From Cryptomeria japonica (lineage: Eukaryota > Streptophyta > Pinopsida > Cupressales > Cupressaceae), in contig NC_081415.1 of the NCBI RefSeq assembly GCF_030272615.1, forward strand, positions 268,067,425 to 268,131,424: DNA of 64,000 nucleotides, given 5' to 3'. Shown piece by piece: positions 47,901 to 58,703 of this stretch. Position numbers and translations under genes: made by a program. Below the pieces are notes generated by a model. The model did not search any database, was not told the DNA's origin, and saw only the letters and a list, made by a program, of their open reading frames with translations. Position 1 is the first letter of the stretch, and the number at the start of each line of letters is the position of its first letter.

Positions 47901-49848
47901 ATGACTGACATGATTGATTTGCTTGACTGCAGGAGTATTTGCCGATGCTAGAGTCACAAGAGAGATTCCTGTCGACACAAAGATTGCGACCTAAGTTGAC
48001 ACTTGAGGACCGAGCAGCGATTGAGGCTATGGGATTGAGACATGTTCTGTATGTGCCTGAGTTTCGAGCGAACATGGGACTACTGACTGCACTGGCAGAG
48101 AGATGGCACTCTGAGACTTGTACCTTTCATTTGCCGATGGGTGAGATGACAGTCACCCTTGAGGATGTATACAGAATTTTGCGGGTACCGATCGACGGGG
48201 AGCTGATTTTGTACGATCGAGATGGAGACAGGGAGGCCTTGAGATGAGTGTTCCAGGACCCTGGATTGGAGATGAGGGCCAGGCATGTGGCTTGGGACAC
48301 TATGACTGCTACAGGATTGGTGCTGCCCGCAATGATAGGAGGAGCGATCAGTGGGTTCCTGTGTCCTGATAGAGCGACACGGGGGTTGGCTGTGGGCTGG
48401 GGAGGAGCATTGGAGACGTTGGTGACACAACACACCAGATATGCCTGGGGACCATGTGTGCTGGCACACTTGTACTATGAGTTGCATCAGTTTGTATACG
48501 ACGGATCAGTGGGATTGGGTTGCGGGGTGACATTGTTGCAGGTGTGGGCTTATGAGCATCTGGCAGTGACAAGACCTATACATTTCAGGGGCAGAGGTCA
48601 TGGACGCAGTTTCGTGCACTTGTATGATATGATCACGTCATAGCCATGGATTGGCAGGTTAGAGCACTAGCGGTGGGTGATAGATGATATTGATGTGGCC
48701 ATATGGAGGCCATACCTGGGATGCGAGGAGTGGGAGGATGATGCGGTAGAGCTGCCCTACACCTTTTGGAGCAGGTACCTGATTGGGCGGACGCCCTATG
48801 TACTAGAGAGACATCTTGTGGATAGGGTTGGTAGGCAGTTTGGCAGGATTCAGAGGATGCCACGAGGCTCAGGCATGTATGTGCGGTCAGTTAGGGATTA
48901 GGCGCAGTTTGGACCCTTGTTAATATATGATCAGGCTGTGACGTAGCTAGTAGAGATGGTGCCCCTACCCTAGGACATGTGGCCAGAGATTGAGGATGTC
49001 GGCATGGATGCCGAGTACACAGCCTACTGGGCCAAGCATCCATTCCCATGCCTGATGGATCCAGGAGAGTTATTTGAGGGAGATGGTGGTGGGGATGATG
49101 ATGATGATGGAGCTGATGGGGGCAGAGGCTGACAGAGGAGGAGGGGGCAGTTGGAGAGAGGAGGGTTGCACCGCGGAGGGAGGGTGGAGAGGAGAGGCAG
49201 GCTCGGGTGGTGAGAGGTCACGGTGGATTGCCGCTACAGGTGCCAACATCACAGGGTCCCAGACAAGTGTAGGTACAGGGATAGGGACAGGTACAGGGAT
49301 AGGTACCAGTACAGGTACAGGCACAGGGGCAGGCACCCGTACAGGGGGAGCCATAGGGGGCTGATGCAGAGGAGGATGAGCTGACTGAGCTGAGGGAGAT
49401 CTGCCAAGGACAGGCAGATGAGATTCAGGACCTGGAGAGGGAGAGGGATAGGCTTAGGAGGCGGCTCAGAGATATTGAGCAGGAGCGAGACCAGGCCATT
49501 CAACGCTACACAGAGGCTGAGACAGCACTGAGGGCTGGGAGACAAGCAGCAGAGGACACAGGGGTCGGATATGCCTATGTTCTGCGAGCCAGGGAGGAGA
49601 TTGCCTACTGGCGGGATCTCTATTATGGTGCAGTGCCAGTGGATCAGCGGGCGAGGAGCTTCCATAGACCATCGCGGACAGCGACAGCTATGGGAGGGAG
49701 CCGGAGGAGACAGGCATCCAGTGGTGGGGTCATGGGTCCTCCACCACCACCAGATAGAGGGGACAGGAGGGATGATCCCAGGGCAGGTCATTCAGGGGCT
49801 CAGATTCCATTGAGGCCAGGCGGCTCCGAGGGAGGGAGTTCATCATAG

Positions 49849-51514
49849 CCTTAGAGGGCTCCCTATGTATCAGTATTGGACCATTTTTGTATGATGATGT
49901 AGACACCTTCGGGTGATTGTAGCCATATGATTTTTGACATCATTGTATCATGACACTTTATATATATATATGAGATGATTCATCTTTACGACAGCTATAT
50001 GCATGTGTACCTATGTGATGAGATGTTCTTATGTGATGCTTATGATATGGATGCAAATATGTATATAATGCAATGTAATATTTTTGTTCTTTTATGTTTT
50101 ATATATGTTATGCATGATGCAAATGTGAGTGTATGTAATGCAGATGAATATGAAAATGCAAATGTAAATTGTGCTAACAGGTGTTGTGTGCAGGATGTGA
50201 TGCCATTGTGATATCTATATGTATGTATGAAATGCTTATATGTGGCAATGTAGGTGCAACTACATGAAATGCAAATCTTTTTGGTGTGTCATTATACTCA
50301 GTCATGTGATAGTAGGCTACGCGGACTCGAGAAGGACGATGGAAGTCAATCAAGAAAGGGGGATGAAAGACAAAAGATATGAAAGTGAAAGAGCTTCTTG
50401 TGCGTTACCATCATTGAGCTTTATTATGGCAAGTAGGTTATGACAATCGAGGCATATGTTCGACCCAGAAAGTCATTATACCTGTTTGCATGGAGACAAG
50501 ACAATCACAAACAAGGAATGCCCCAGTTCACACTAGACTCACAGTGTCCTCATATCCTTGGACAAGTCATAGCATTACTAAGAGACGATCCACAGACAAC
50601 AAATACAAATAGGTGACGATACCCCATCCTCGCCTTTCTAGTCAAAGACATCTTGGAGATAGAATCTCTAGTCAGAGACATCCTGGAAAAGCTAAAAGAC
50701 ATGTCACCAGAAAGAAAAAATCAAAAGAAAATCAAGACTCGACACCAACATTCATTGTAGTCCTCACGTCTAGTGTCTCTTGTCACTTATATAAGTCTTA
50801 TTTGATTGTGATCACAATGTTTACTTTCACAAAAATGATAGATAGCACTGAACCATATGTTGTCTGAGTTTGTTGAAAGATTTGATTTGTTGAAGCCCAT
50901 TTTTGCTGCTGTGTCACATCTGGAACTGATTGAATCCATGAAACTGATACCTTATTGCAGAGAAGATGAAACTTTATTGCGGATCTGTGTGCGGATAGAC
51001 TGAAGGAAGCTGGAAGAAACTGTACTCCTCGAAACATGTGATGTTTTCAGTTCCACACCCATCACTAGACGTGAGATTTGCCTTAGCCACAGATAGGATT
51101 TGATTTATTATGGATGGAAAGGGAGGTTTATTATGAATGGATAACCAATCTTGGGTAGATCAATGACAAGCCATGATGGGAATGAGTAAGTTTATTATGG
51201 ATGAATTGGTTGTGAGTGTGTGCAAAGTGAAAGGATGAAAGTGAATCCTGAAGGAGGGAGGAGAAATGTCTCTACGCATGGCGCTGGTGACCTAGTTTTC
51301 ACCATGGTACTTGCCCAGGGTGTCACCGAAGTGGTTTTCACCGTTGGACGAAATATTTTTCTTTACTTTTTTTATTTTTTTGATTTTTTTGTGTCACAAG
51401 GCGCCTGTTTGCCAGGTTTTCACCAAGTGACGATTTTTTTGTTTTATAGTTTTTTTTGTATTTTTGAAATTTTTGAATTTTTTTGTATTTTTTGAATTAG
51501 GATACTCTAAAGAG
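49849..51514. other. Element B non-coding segment between PMD and pol remnant
   Basis: Collinear with 24638-26351 in A. It contains the PMD 3' flank, ATGCAAATG-rich low complexity, and the conserved block at about 51270-51365. Confidence 0.7.
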
Positions 51515-53413
51515 CTATGTGTAAAACCTACGAAGGTGCATGTTGTTGATAGGATCCTCCAAAGGTTCACCTTCTGTAGTTGAGAGCTGATATGCCCCAG
51601 ATTCATATGCTGCTGCAATGATGTAAGGACCAAGCCAATTTGGTTCGAACTTGCCCTTCTTCTCTCTGTCTTGCTGATTTTTAGGATTTTCTTTGAGAAC
51701 TAAGTCACCTACCTCAAATGTGCGAGGCTTGACTTTGTGATTGTACTTGCATTGGTCCTTGACTGAATGATGTGTAGCTTGAGTGACTGTCTTCCTTGAT
51801 AAAGGAACTGAGATAGAATTACTAGTTTGTGGACTACGTAGGCCCATATGCGTGTCACCTAAAGAAGTATAGGCATCCCTGATAACAAAGTCCTTTGAGG
51901 AAGCTCCATTAAAGGTCCATGATGTATCGCCAGAAGGGAAATGATGTGTGGAACAAGTGGATGAGTTATGAAGGCTTATGATTGCAAAAAGAAGTGAAAG
52001 TATGATAGCATGATGGAGACTTAGGATCAACAAGTGTGCTTTTTGACTTAAAATTTTAGAACTTTTGCCCCCAGTTATTTTGGTGCTAGGGGAGATGAAC
52101 TCTTGTTCTTTTTCTTTTATAGGAGTTTTATCCTTGACTTTGATTTTTGCAGAGTCCAATAGCTTTTGATTTTGATTTGGACTAAAGGACTTTTCTTTAG
52201 TTTTGACTTTTAGTTTTTTCTTTTCAATGCTTGATTTTTCATCCCTGATGAGTAAGGGCTTTTGTGATTCTTGTTGATCCAAGTCTGGAAGTGGAGTGGA
52301 AATGGAATGAGTGGATGATATGGTAAGGCTATGTGAGTTATCAAGAGGGTTGGCGATACACTCAATAGATTCTTCATTGGAACCATTCTTAGGAGTATTG
52401 ATATCAAGAGATGCTTGCACCACTAGAGGAGATTTGCATTCGGACTTAGTAGCCACAACACTGGGTGGTTCACACCCAATTCCTTGGCATTAAAAATTGT
52501 TTGTAGGTTGTTCATGTTGACTGAATACCTTAGGAGATAATGGGAGTTGGTCAACATGAAATATATACTCACCACATCCTAGGTCTTTAATCTTGAACTT
52601 TTCCTTTAGCTCTGCTTGTTTGGATGTAGAAGCTTTCAAGGATTCTGGATCCACATATGCTGATGAAGGAATAGCTTCACGATTGACTGGGATTGTTATT
52701 TCTGATCGAGGTTGCAGATTGTTGCAATATATGAATGGATTTGGATCCGCTTTGACGGTCACTTCAACTCCATTGTGTGGAAACTTGATACATCGATGAT
52801 ATGTAGATGGTACTGCGCTCATCTCATGAATCCAAGGACGTCCCAAGAGTATGTTGTATGTGAGATCTAGATCAAGGACCTGAAAAACCACATCCTTTGT
52901 AACTGGCCGTACTCTGAGAGGCAAGGTGACTGTGCCCTTGGACGAACGTTCTTCATCATCATATGCCTTGATGGTGATTTGATTTGTAGAATTCACAGCT
53001 TTATCAGAATATCCCAATTGTTTAATTGTGCTCAATGTACAAATGTTTAGACCAGCTCCTCCATCTATCAGGACTCGCTTTATTCGATGTTTGTGTATGA
53101 AGGCTTCAACATGTAGTGGTGCATTATGTGGCTGACTTACGGAGGCGTCATCAGCTTCTGTGAAGGTAAGGGAATGTGGAATGGAAAGGTATCCCACCAT
53201 GGCTTGAAACTGGTCCACGTTCAGATCAGTAGGAATGACGGTGTCTCTCAAGATTTTGTCGAGAATAGCTTTATGAGCGAGGGATATGCGTAAGAGCTCA
53301 AGTATGGAGATGAGTGCGGGTGTCCTCCCTAACTATTCTACAAGGTCATACTTCGGTTTGGTTGATGAAGAAGCGATGTTTTTAGTTGAAGCACCTGGCA
53401 CAGTAATTTTACC
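51515..53413 (-). pseudogene. Element B protease, linker and integrase C-terminal tail (fused)
   Basis: The protease part (52490-53251) carries VLIDGGAGLNICTL, DLTYNILLGRPWIHEM and HRCIKFPHNGVEV. After a single TAA (CAA in copy A) at about 52487 the same frame runs on for 313 residues: a Ser/Lys-rich linker, a hydrophobic stretch LLILSLHHAIILSLLFAIIS, and the integrase tail KPRTFEVGDLVLKEN, KGKFEPNWLGPYII, NNMHLRRFYT. RT, RNase H and the integrase catalytic core are missing without disturbing the frame. A TAG near 53338 is shared with A. Confidence 0.88.
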
Positions 53414-55633
53414 TCAACGGGTTGTAACATGACATTTAGAGGTAGGTTCGGAAGAAGATCCAACACCTTTTAGGACAATCTTGGGTCTCTGGGTAGAATT
53501 CTCAGGGTTTTTGTCCTTGATGATAATGGTAGAGACGTAATTGTCCATCGAAATGTGATTGATAGTTGAATCATAGTTATAGGACGCTCTGGTATAGTTG
53601 GTTTGATCATCTGTGGCTTTAGCTTTTCCCTTGTCATGCTTTGGGAACGGCTCCTTAAACATCTCATGTTCTTGATTAGATGAGTGTCCCTCAATCTCAA
53701 TATCACCTCTATCAATGAGATCTTGTACAATGTTCTTCAGTCGATGACAATTTCCTGTCTTATGGCCCTTGCTCTTATGAAATTCACAATACTCATCATC
53801 ATTCCACCAATTTGGTTTAACCTTTGGTTCATATGGAGGAAAAATTGGAACTGTGATTACCTTGTTTGCCACTAGCTTTTTGAAAACTAACTCAAGTGGT
53901 TCTCCCAATGGGGTGTACTTCCTTCGTGATCTGGAAGTTGTTTGAGTATTCACTTGATTGTTTGTAGAACTTGATCCCGAAAAGATGAATTTGGGTCGCA
54001 CTGTGTTGGCATCAACAACACCATCATTGACTGTGTTCTTGTTTTTGTTCCAAAATCTCGGCTTGTCTTTTCCCTTAAAGTCATCTTTGTTTTCCTTGAA
54101 TATCTTAATGACTCCTTGTTCAATTAGGACCTTCTCTGTTGCTAAGCCTTTTTCAATGACATCCTTGAAGGTAGACAAACAAGCTTTCCTTAGATCATAG
54201 CCAATGTCTTTGTTAACGTTTTGTGTGAACATCTCTACCATTTGTTTTTGTGGAATTTCACAAGAGCATCTGCTAGCTAGATTTCTCCATCTTTGTAAAA
54301 ATGATGCAAAAGACTCTCCCTCTTTTTGCTTGGTGTTGCACAAAGTAGTGACTGATATGTCTATCTCTATATTGTAGGAGAAATGTTGAATAAATGCCTC
54401 TGCTAAGTCACCCCATGACTTAATACCAGGTGGGAGTTGGGAGAACCATTCCATAGCTTGATCACCTAAGCTTTGTGGGAATAATCTCATCAAATATGTC
54501 TCTTCTGCTGCTATCTCAATGCAAGTTGTGAAAAACTGTCTTATGTGTGCCTTAGGATCCCCTTTTCCTCTATACTTATCAAATTTAGGTGTCACAAGGT
54601 GTGTAGGAAATGGAGGCATTGGAATGCTCTTGTCGAATGGATAAGGACATATGTCTCTCATTGTGTAGGTTGGCTTCGGTGCATTTATGTCCTCCATTTT
54701 CTTTTGTAAGTCCTTGATTTGTTGCTCCAAATTGCTCTTAGGTGGAGATCGACTTCTTGAACCATACCCCATGTTTGAGGCACCCATTGGAGGAGGAGCA
54801 TTTTGCATATATGGATGATATTGATCATACACATGTTCATATGGAGGAGGTCTATAGTGATGCTGCGTATATGGACCACTTGGTATAGATTCATGTTGAG
54901 GAACACCATATCTATTTTGTGCATGTATACCATACTCTACAGGCATGTCATGTTCTAATGTGTTGCCCCCAAATTTGACATGGGGTTTCCTTGTGTCCAA
55001 ATTTTGAGCATGCCTTTGAATATCCAATTGCCTTGGTGGTTGATCCTTAGCTTGGGTATGTGATTGAGCATATCTTTCTGCGTAAGACTTCCATAATGGT
55101 CTGCGAAGATGAGTATCATATGCTTGACTATGTGTATGTGGCACCTCTGGTTTTTGAAGCAAAGATGATGGTGATTCAGGTACCATATATGGTCCTCTAT
55201 TTCCTCCACTATTAGGCCTCCTTTGATCCATGTTGGAGTGAGTTTGTTGCAAAGGTCGATTTTCCATTATTTGAGACATGTCAAAATCATGAGGTATCTT
55301 GGCTCCACTTTGTGCCATCATTTGTAAGAAGTATTGTCTATCCCTTCTCATTATTTCCTCAACCAACCGATTGAAATGGGGATTCATAATGGATTCTTCC
55401 ACATCTACTGAATGTACTGAAAAGTTGTCCATATTGTCATTATGGGTATCATTGTTGTTTGTAGTGCCCATGTTCTCAACATTTGGAATGTTTCTATAGA
55501 CCTCCATGTCAGGTAATGTGTTATGATCAGTATTGAAAAAGACATCATTGTCATACTCATAAACACTCATGTTTGCAGACTCTTGAGCCTCTTTAATTTC
55601 TCTCCTAGATTTTTGAAGACGGGTTTCAACCAT
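53414..55633 (-). CDS. Element B gag (intact 739-codon frame)
   Basis: Start MVETRLQKSRREIKE, conserved with copy A. It has an acidic/Asn-rich N-terminal region, a coiled coil near residue 305 (NLEQQIKDLQKKMEDI), and the gag domain about residues 360-515 (LFPQSLGDQAMEWFSQLPPG, FLQRWRNLASRC, MVEMFTQNVNKDIGYDLRKA). The zinc-binding motif CEFHKSKGHKTGNC lies near residue 615. It ends HVTTR at a TGA that is also present in A; the same frame continues into the protease. Gag would assemble the particle and package RNA. Of all coding parts in the window this is the only retroelement frame still open. Confidence 0.9.
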   Translation of the reverse strand: MVETRLQKSRREIKEAQESANMSVYEYDNDVFFNTDHNTLPDMEVYRNIPNVENMGTTNNNDTHNDNMDNFSVHSVDVEESIMNPHFNRLVEEIMRRDRQYFLQMMAQSGAKIPHDFDMSQIMENRPLQQTHSNMDQRRPNSGGNRGPYMVPESPSSLLQKPEVPHTHSQAYDTHLRRPLWKSYAERYAQSHTQAKDQPPRQLDIQRHAQNLDTRKPHVKFGGNTLEHDMPVEYGIHAQNRYGVPQHESIPSGPYTQHHYRPPPYEHVYDQYHPYMQNAPPPMGASNMGYGSRSRSPPKSNLEQQIKDLQKKMEDINAPKPTYTMRDICPYPFDKSIPMPPFPTHLVTPKFDKYRGKGDPKAHIRQFFTTCIEIAAEETYLMRLFPQSLGDQAMEWFSQLPPGIKSWGDLAEAFIQHFSYNIEIDISVTTLCNTKQKEGESFASFLQRWRNLASRCSCEIPQKQMVEMFTQNVNKDIGYDLRKACLSTFKDVIEKGLATEKVLIEQGVIKIFKENKDDFKGKDKPRFWNKNKNTVNDGVVDANTVRPKFIFSGSSSTNNQVNTQTTSRSRRKYTPLGEPLELVFKKLVANKVITVPIFPPYEPKVKPNWWNDDEYCEFHKSKGHKTGNCHRLKNIVQDLIDRGDIEIEGHSSNQEHEMFKEPFPKHDKGKAKATDDQTNYTRASYNYDSTINHISMDNYVSTIIIKDKNPENSTQRPKIVLKGVGSSSEPTSKCHVTTR

Positions 55634-56109
55634 GAACTAGGTATTGACCAATATGTGTGAGACTAGATGAAAATGGAAAAAGTACAGAAGACCAAGAGTT
55701 GGATGGAATGTAAATGAATCTGAAGTGTACTTGCAATGTCCAAAGTGTAAGACCAAGTATGTATGTAGTAGAGTAGGTGTGACTTCCAAAGAGAGGATAG
55801 TTTCTCTTGATGAGGTAAGTTGACCTTGACTCTAAGTAAGACCAAATGAGACCCAAAGGTAAGAAACCTTGATGAGGGACCACTTAGCAAAGTATTATTG
55901 TATGTAGTGTGTTGACAAAGTATAGTGAGGACAAGCAAGTGACCTTTTGACTCAAGTTTAGACAATTGTGAATGTAAAGTGAGATATGAAGCAATGATGA
56001 ACTGTGTGAGACCCAAAGACAGGTTGAATGCTAAATGAAACCTGGAGAAACAACTTAGGAAGCTCAAGAATTCCGAAACTGACTGTGTTTGTTTGCTGGA
56101 TTGTAAAAT

Positions 56110-56345
56110 TTTTGCAATTCTGAACACAGATGCGCCTGTATACTTCACAGACGCGGTTTCCTGACACAGACGTGGTTCTGTTCAACATAGAGGTGCTTCT
56201 GAGATTTTTTGTGAAATGCACTATTGATTCTGGGAGCACAGACGCGTTTCTGCCCTTCACACATGTGGTTAGACAACACAAACACGTTTTTTCCCTTCAC
56301 AGATGCGGTTAGATAGCATAGATGCTATTATGACAGACAGAGACG
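56110..56345. repeat. CACAGACGC minisatellite, leader block 1 (B)
   Basis: Roughly eight units of ACACAGACGCG-TTTCTG type spaced about 25-35 bp (for example GACGCGGTTTCC, GACGTGGTTCTG, GACGCGTTTCTG). Absent at the same place in element A (about 30,920). Confidence 0.75.
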
Positions 56346-57549
56346 TGTTTCTGCAAAATTTGTGCAATTTTTTCCAATCTGTGAAGTCATTTTGTTGTGA
56401 CCAAATCTGACTGTTTGACTATTTTTCGTGACAAGAGGACACAGTGTTGATGAAGACCCAATGTTTGCAAGTGTCTAGACTCAAAATAACTCCATAAAAG
56501 TGTGTTGTTTGATGTACAATTGTTTTGCATACACTTGAAGACACAAAAGACACAATGTTTTGTTGTTTGGTCTTGAATGTTTTGAATGTTTAAAATAAGT
56601 CAAGCACAATTCTTATGGCTGGCCAAGACAATAGTTGTTGATCCCACATGGGGTTTTACCCCCGAGGCTATGCTATTCAGAGCGAATACTTAGATGCTTG
56701 ACCTCACTGGCTCCACCCTTGACACTCACTTCTCGGGTCAGCCAAGCATCAGTCCCCACAAAAACTCCCTGTGGCGAACTTTGTATCTCTACTAAGAACC
56801 GTATGTGTGTGGGCCGCTACTAGAGGTCCGACCTCTTGCCCCAACAACTAGAAGGATTTGGGCTTCTAAAACAAAAAGGTGCTAGTAGGGGCATCCGCTC
56901 GTGTGGCCATACATGCGGCACTTTCAGCTCTGTAAATACAAAAGGCTCCCAGCCGGTAGGGGTTACGCCCTACAACTGATCAAATAAATTTGATCAAACG
57001 GGTTTATGGGGAGACATAGTGTCGGTATGAACTAATCAACACACGTTATCCATAGTTTTCACCATGAATACATTTATTTATAGTGGTTCGGAAGAGTTGG
57101 GTTTTCCTCGCTACCACTTGGGTCATTCTCTTCTCACTAGTAGTCCTAATGACCACATGGGAAGACAAGCCCTCTAAAGATTAAACAAAAAGAGCCTATT
57201 GCTCAAGACACAAAGACAATGATTCAATTTTAGCACCAATTGAAGTGTTTGCTAGTCTATGAAAACAAGGCACACAATAAAAATCCAAAAACCCTTGCCA
57301 AGGACCTGCAACAAAGAGTTGTTAGTAGTTTGGGTTGTTTCAAATAATCACCCCTTCCTGCAAGCACACAAGTTAGGTAAATTTTAAACCCAAAAGACTT
57401 TGTGAAAATAGGGGCCTTCAACCAAACGTTTTGCTTTCAAGACAAGCTGCACCAATTTCGTTAGCTAGATCTGAAAATGTTAGCTCAAAATAGATCACAT
57501 CTGAAACCCTAAATGCAAAACTCAAAATTGAATTAATAAACCCTAAAAT

Positions 57550-57780
57550 TTGAAATTGGTGAACACAGATGCGGTTACCCTTGACACAAATGCGATTTTC
57601 TGAAGCAGACGTAGTTTTGTGAGGCACAGACGTGGCTCGAAAACATAGACGCAGCTAATTAACACAAATGCGTCTTAAAACACCGCAGATGCAACTTTAT
57701 AACATAAGCGTGATTTTTGAAACTTGCAAAATAAAATATTGCTGATAACACAGATGTGATTTCAGGTGTCGCAGACGCAC
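57550..57780. repeat. CACAGACGC minisatellite, leader block 2 (B)
   Basis: About ten degenerate units (AACACAGATGCGG, GGCACAGACGTGG, AACATAGACGCAG, GTCGCAGACGCAC). Many show CG changed to TG or CA, as expected from methylation-driven decay. Confidence 0.75.
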
Positions 57781-57910
57781 CAAAAAATAAAAAACACGAT
57801 CCGAAGGTACACGAACGCAAGAATATCAAAATGCTGTCGACAACGTCAGATTTGCAACTTCAAAAACACAAAATCTGCAACAAGGAGGTTAAATGCAAAA
57901 AGGGACAAGA

Positions 57911-57928
57911 GTCCCACCAGGCGTGCCA
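57911..57928 (-). other. Element B candidate primer-binding site
   Basis: The minus strand reads TGGCACGCCTGGTGGGAC three bases inside the 5' LTR. Related to, but not identical with, the element A site; the tRNA is not assigned. Confidence 0.6.
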
Positions 57929-57931
57929 AAA

Positions 57932-58703
57932 TGTATATGGTGAAAATGGATAACAATAATAACAAAATTGAAAGGCTAAATGAATTCAACCACAAAACCC
58001 TAGCCTAACAACAACAAAGATCCACCATAACATATGAAGATTACCTAAGACAATGCAAATCAAATGAAATCACAAAGATTATACCATTACATGTCCAATA
58101 GGGTTTGGATCTCCATTCTTCCTATCTCCATTGATCTTGCTTGATATATTTGCTCTCAAATTTTATGTGCACAAGAGCTCAATAAAGAACGGAATGTGGC
58201 TGCAAGTAGGATCGTAGTGTAGTCAAGTCCTTAAGATGAAAGATTAGCTAGGTTGATTAGGATGATTGATTAGGGTTTGATAATGAAGGAAGCATCTCCT
58301 TATATAGAAGACACAATATGAAATGGAGGGATAAGATTGAGAGGTGTAAAAGAAGGTTGGCTATGATTAGAGGGTAGGTAGAAGAAATAATAAAATAATG
58401 AAAGGGGTAGGTAGTGTATGAATTAAGAGATGAATGACATGTGTCATGGGTAGAAAAGGTTAATGAATTAATTAAATAAATAAAGATTTATTTAATTAAT
58501 AGAAGAAGTGGGATAATTAAATAAATAAAATATTTATTTAATTTAGGAAAAGGATAATTTAAATAAATAAATGCATTTATTTAAATGAGAAATAAGGCTA
58601 GAAGAGGATAAATGAATTAATTAAATAAATAAAGATTTATTTAATTAATAGAAGAATTAGGCTTAGATAATTTAATTAGACTGGACAATTTTGGGTGTCT
58701 ACA
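57932..58703 (-). repeat. Element B 5' LTR
   Basis: TGTATATGGTG ... GTGTCTACA, followed by CGAGG. Near-identical to 45979-46755; it lacks a short AAATAAATAA stretch near its right end. Confidence 0.92.

Larger units (their letters stand above)
47063..49848 (+). pseudogene. Antisense plant mobile domain (PMD) gene, copy B (near full length)
   Basis: Exon 1 (47063-47128) reads MAFVHRFDRVCRFQRPIEAG, with donor GTAAGTACC. Exon 2 starts at 47933 after GCTTGACTGCAG. It carries the PMD core (LRHVLYVPEFRANMGLLTAL, HSETCTFHLPMGEMTVTLED, WGPCVLAHLYYELHQFVYDG, WAYEHLAVTRPIHF), the W-R-P-Y-L-G segment and a Gln/Val repeat. A coiled coil (ELREICQGQADEIQDLERER) and the terminus GGSEGGSSS follow. Ten in-frame stops (48245, 48641, 48668, 48899, 48944, 48971, 49270, 49282, 49300, 49354) are one TGA and nine TAG. 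There is one frameshift, in the GAT/GGT microsatellite near 49080-49115. Members of this family include the silencing factors MAIN and MAIL1; a role here is inferred only. Confidence 0.88.
55634..57910 (-). other. Element B leader (5' untranslated) region
   Basis: Non-coding. It is collinear with A's leader over about 56400-57415 but has two extra minisatellite blocks. The segment 57420-57910 is unrelated to A's equivalent. Confidence 0.7.
45979..58703 (-). mobile_element. Non-autonomous LTR element B with antisense PMD gene
   Basis: LTRs at 45979-46755 and 57932-58703; flanks CGAGT (45974-45978) and CGAGG (58704-58708), a near-perfect 5-bp target duplication. It is inserted in element D just upstream of the PMD copy C exon 2. 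It has the same architecture as element A (gag, protease, linker, integrase tail, antisense PMD) with the same missing RT, RNase H and IN core. It is the better preserved copy: one uninterrupted 739-codon gag and a full-length PMD gene. Confidence 0.92.

Noticed and set aside
49070-49354. Minus-strand proline/valine-rich frames opposite PMD copy B
   Set aside because: They are shadows of the GC-rich GTACAG/GGATAG microsatellite on the coding strand.
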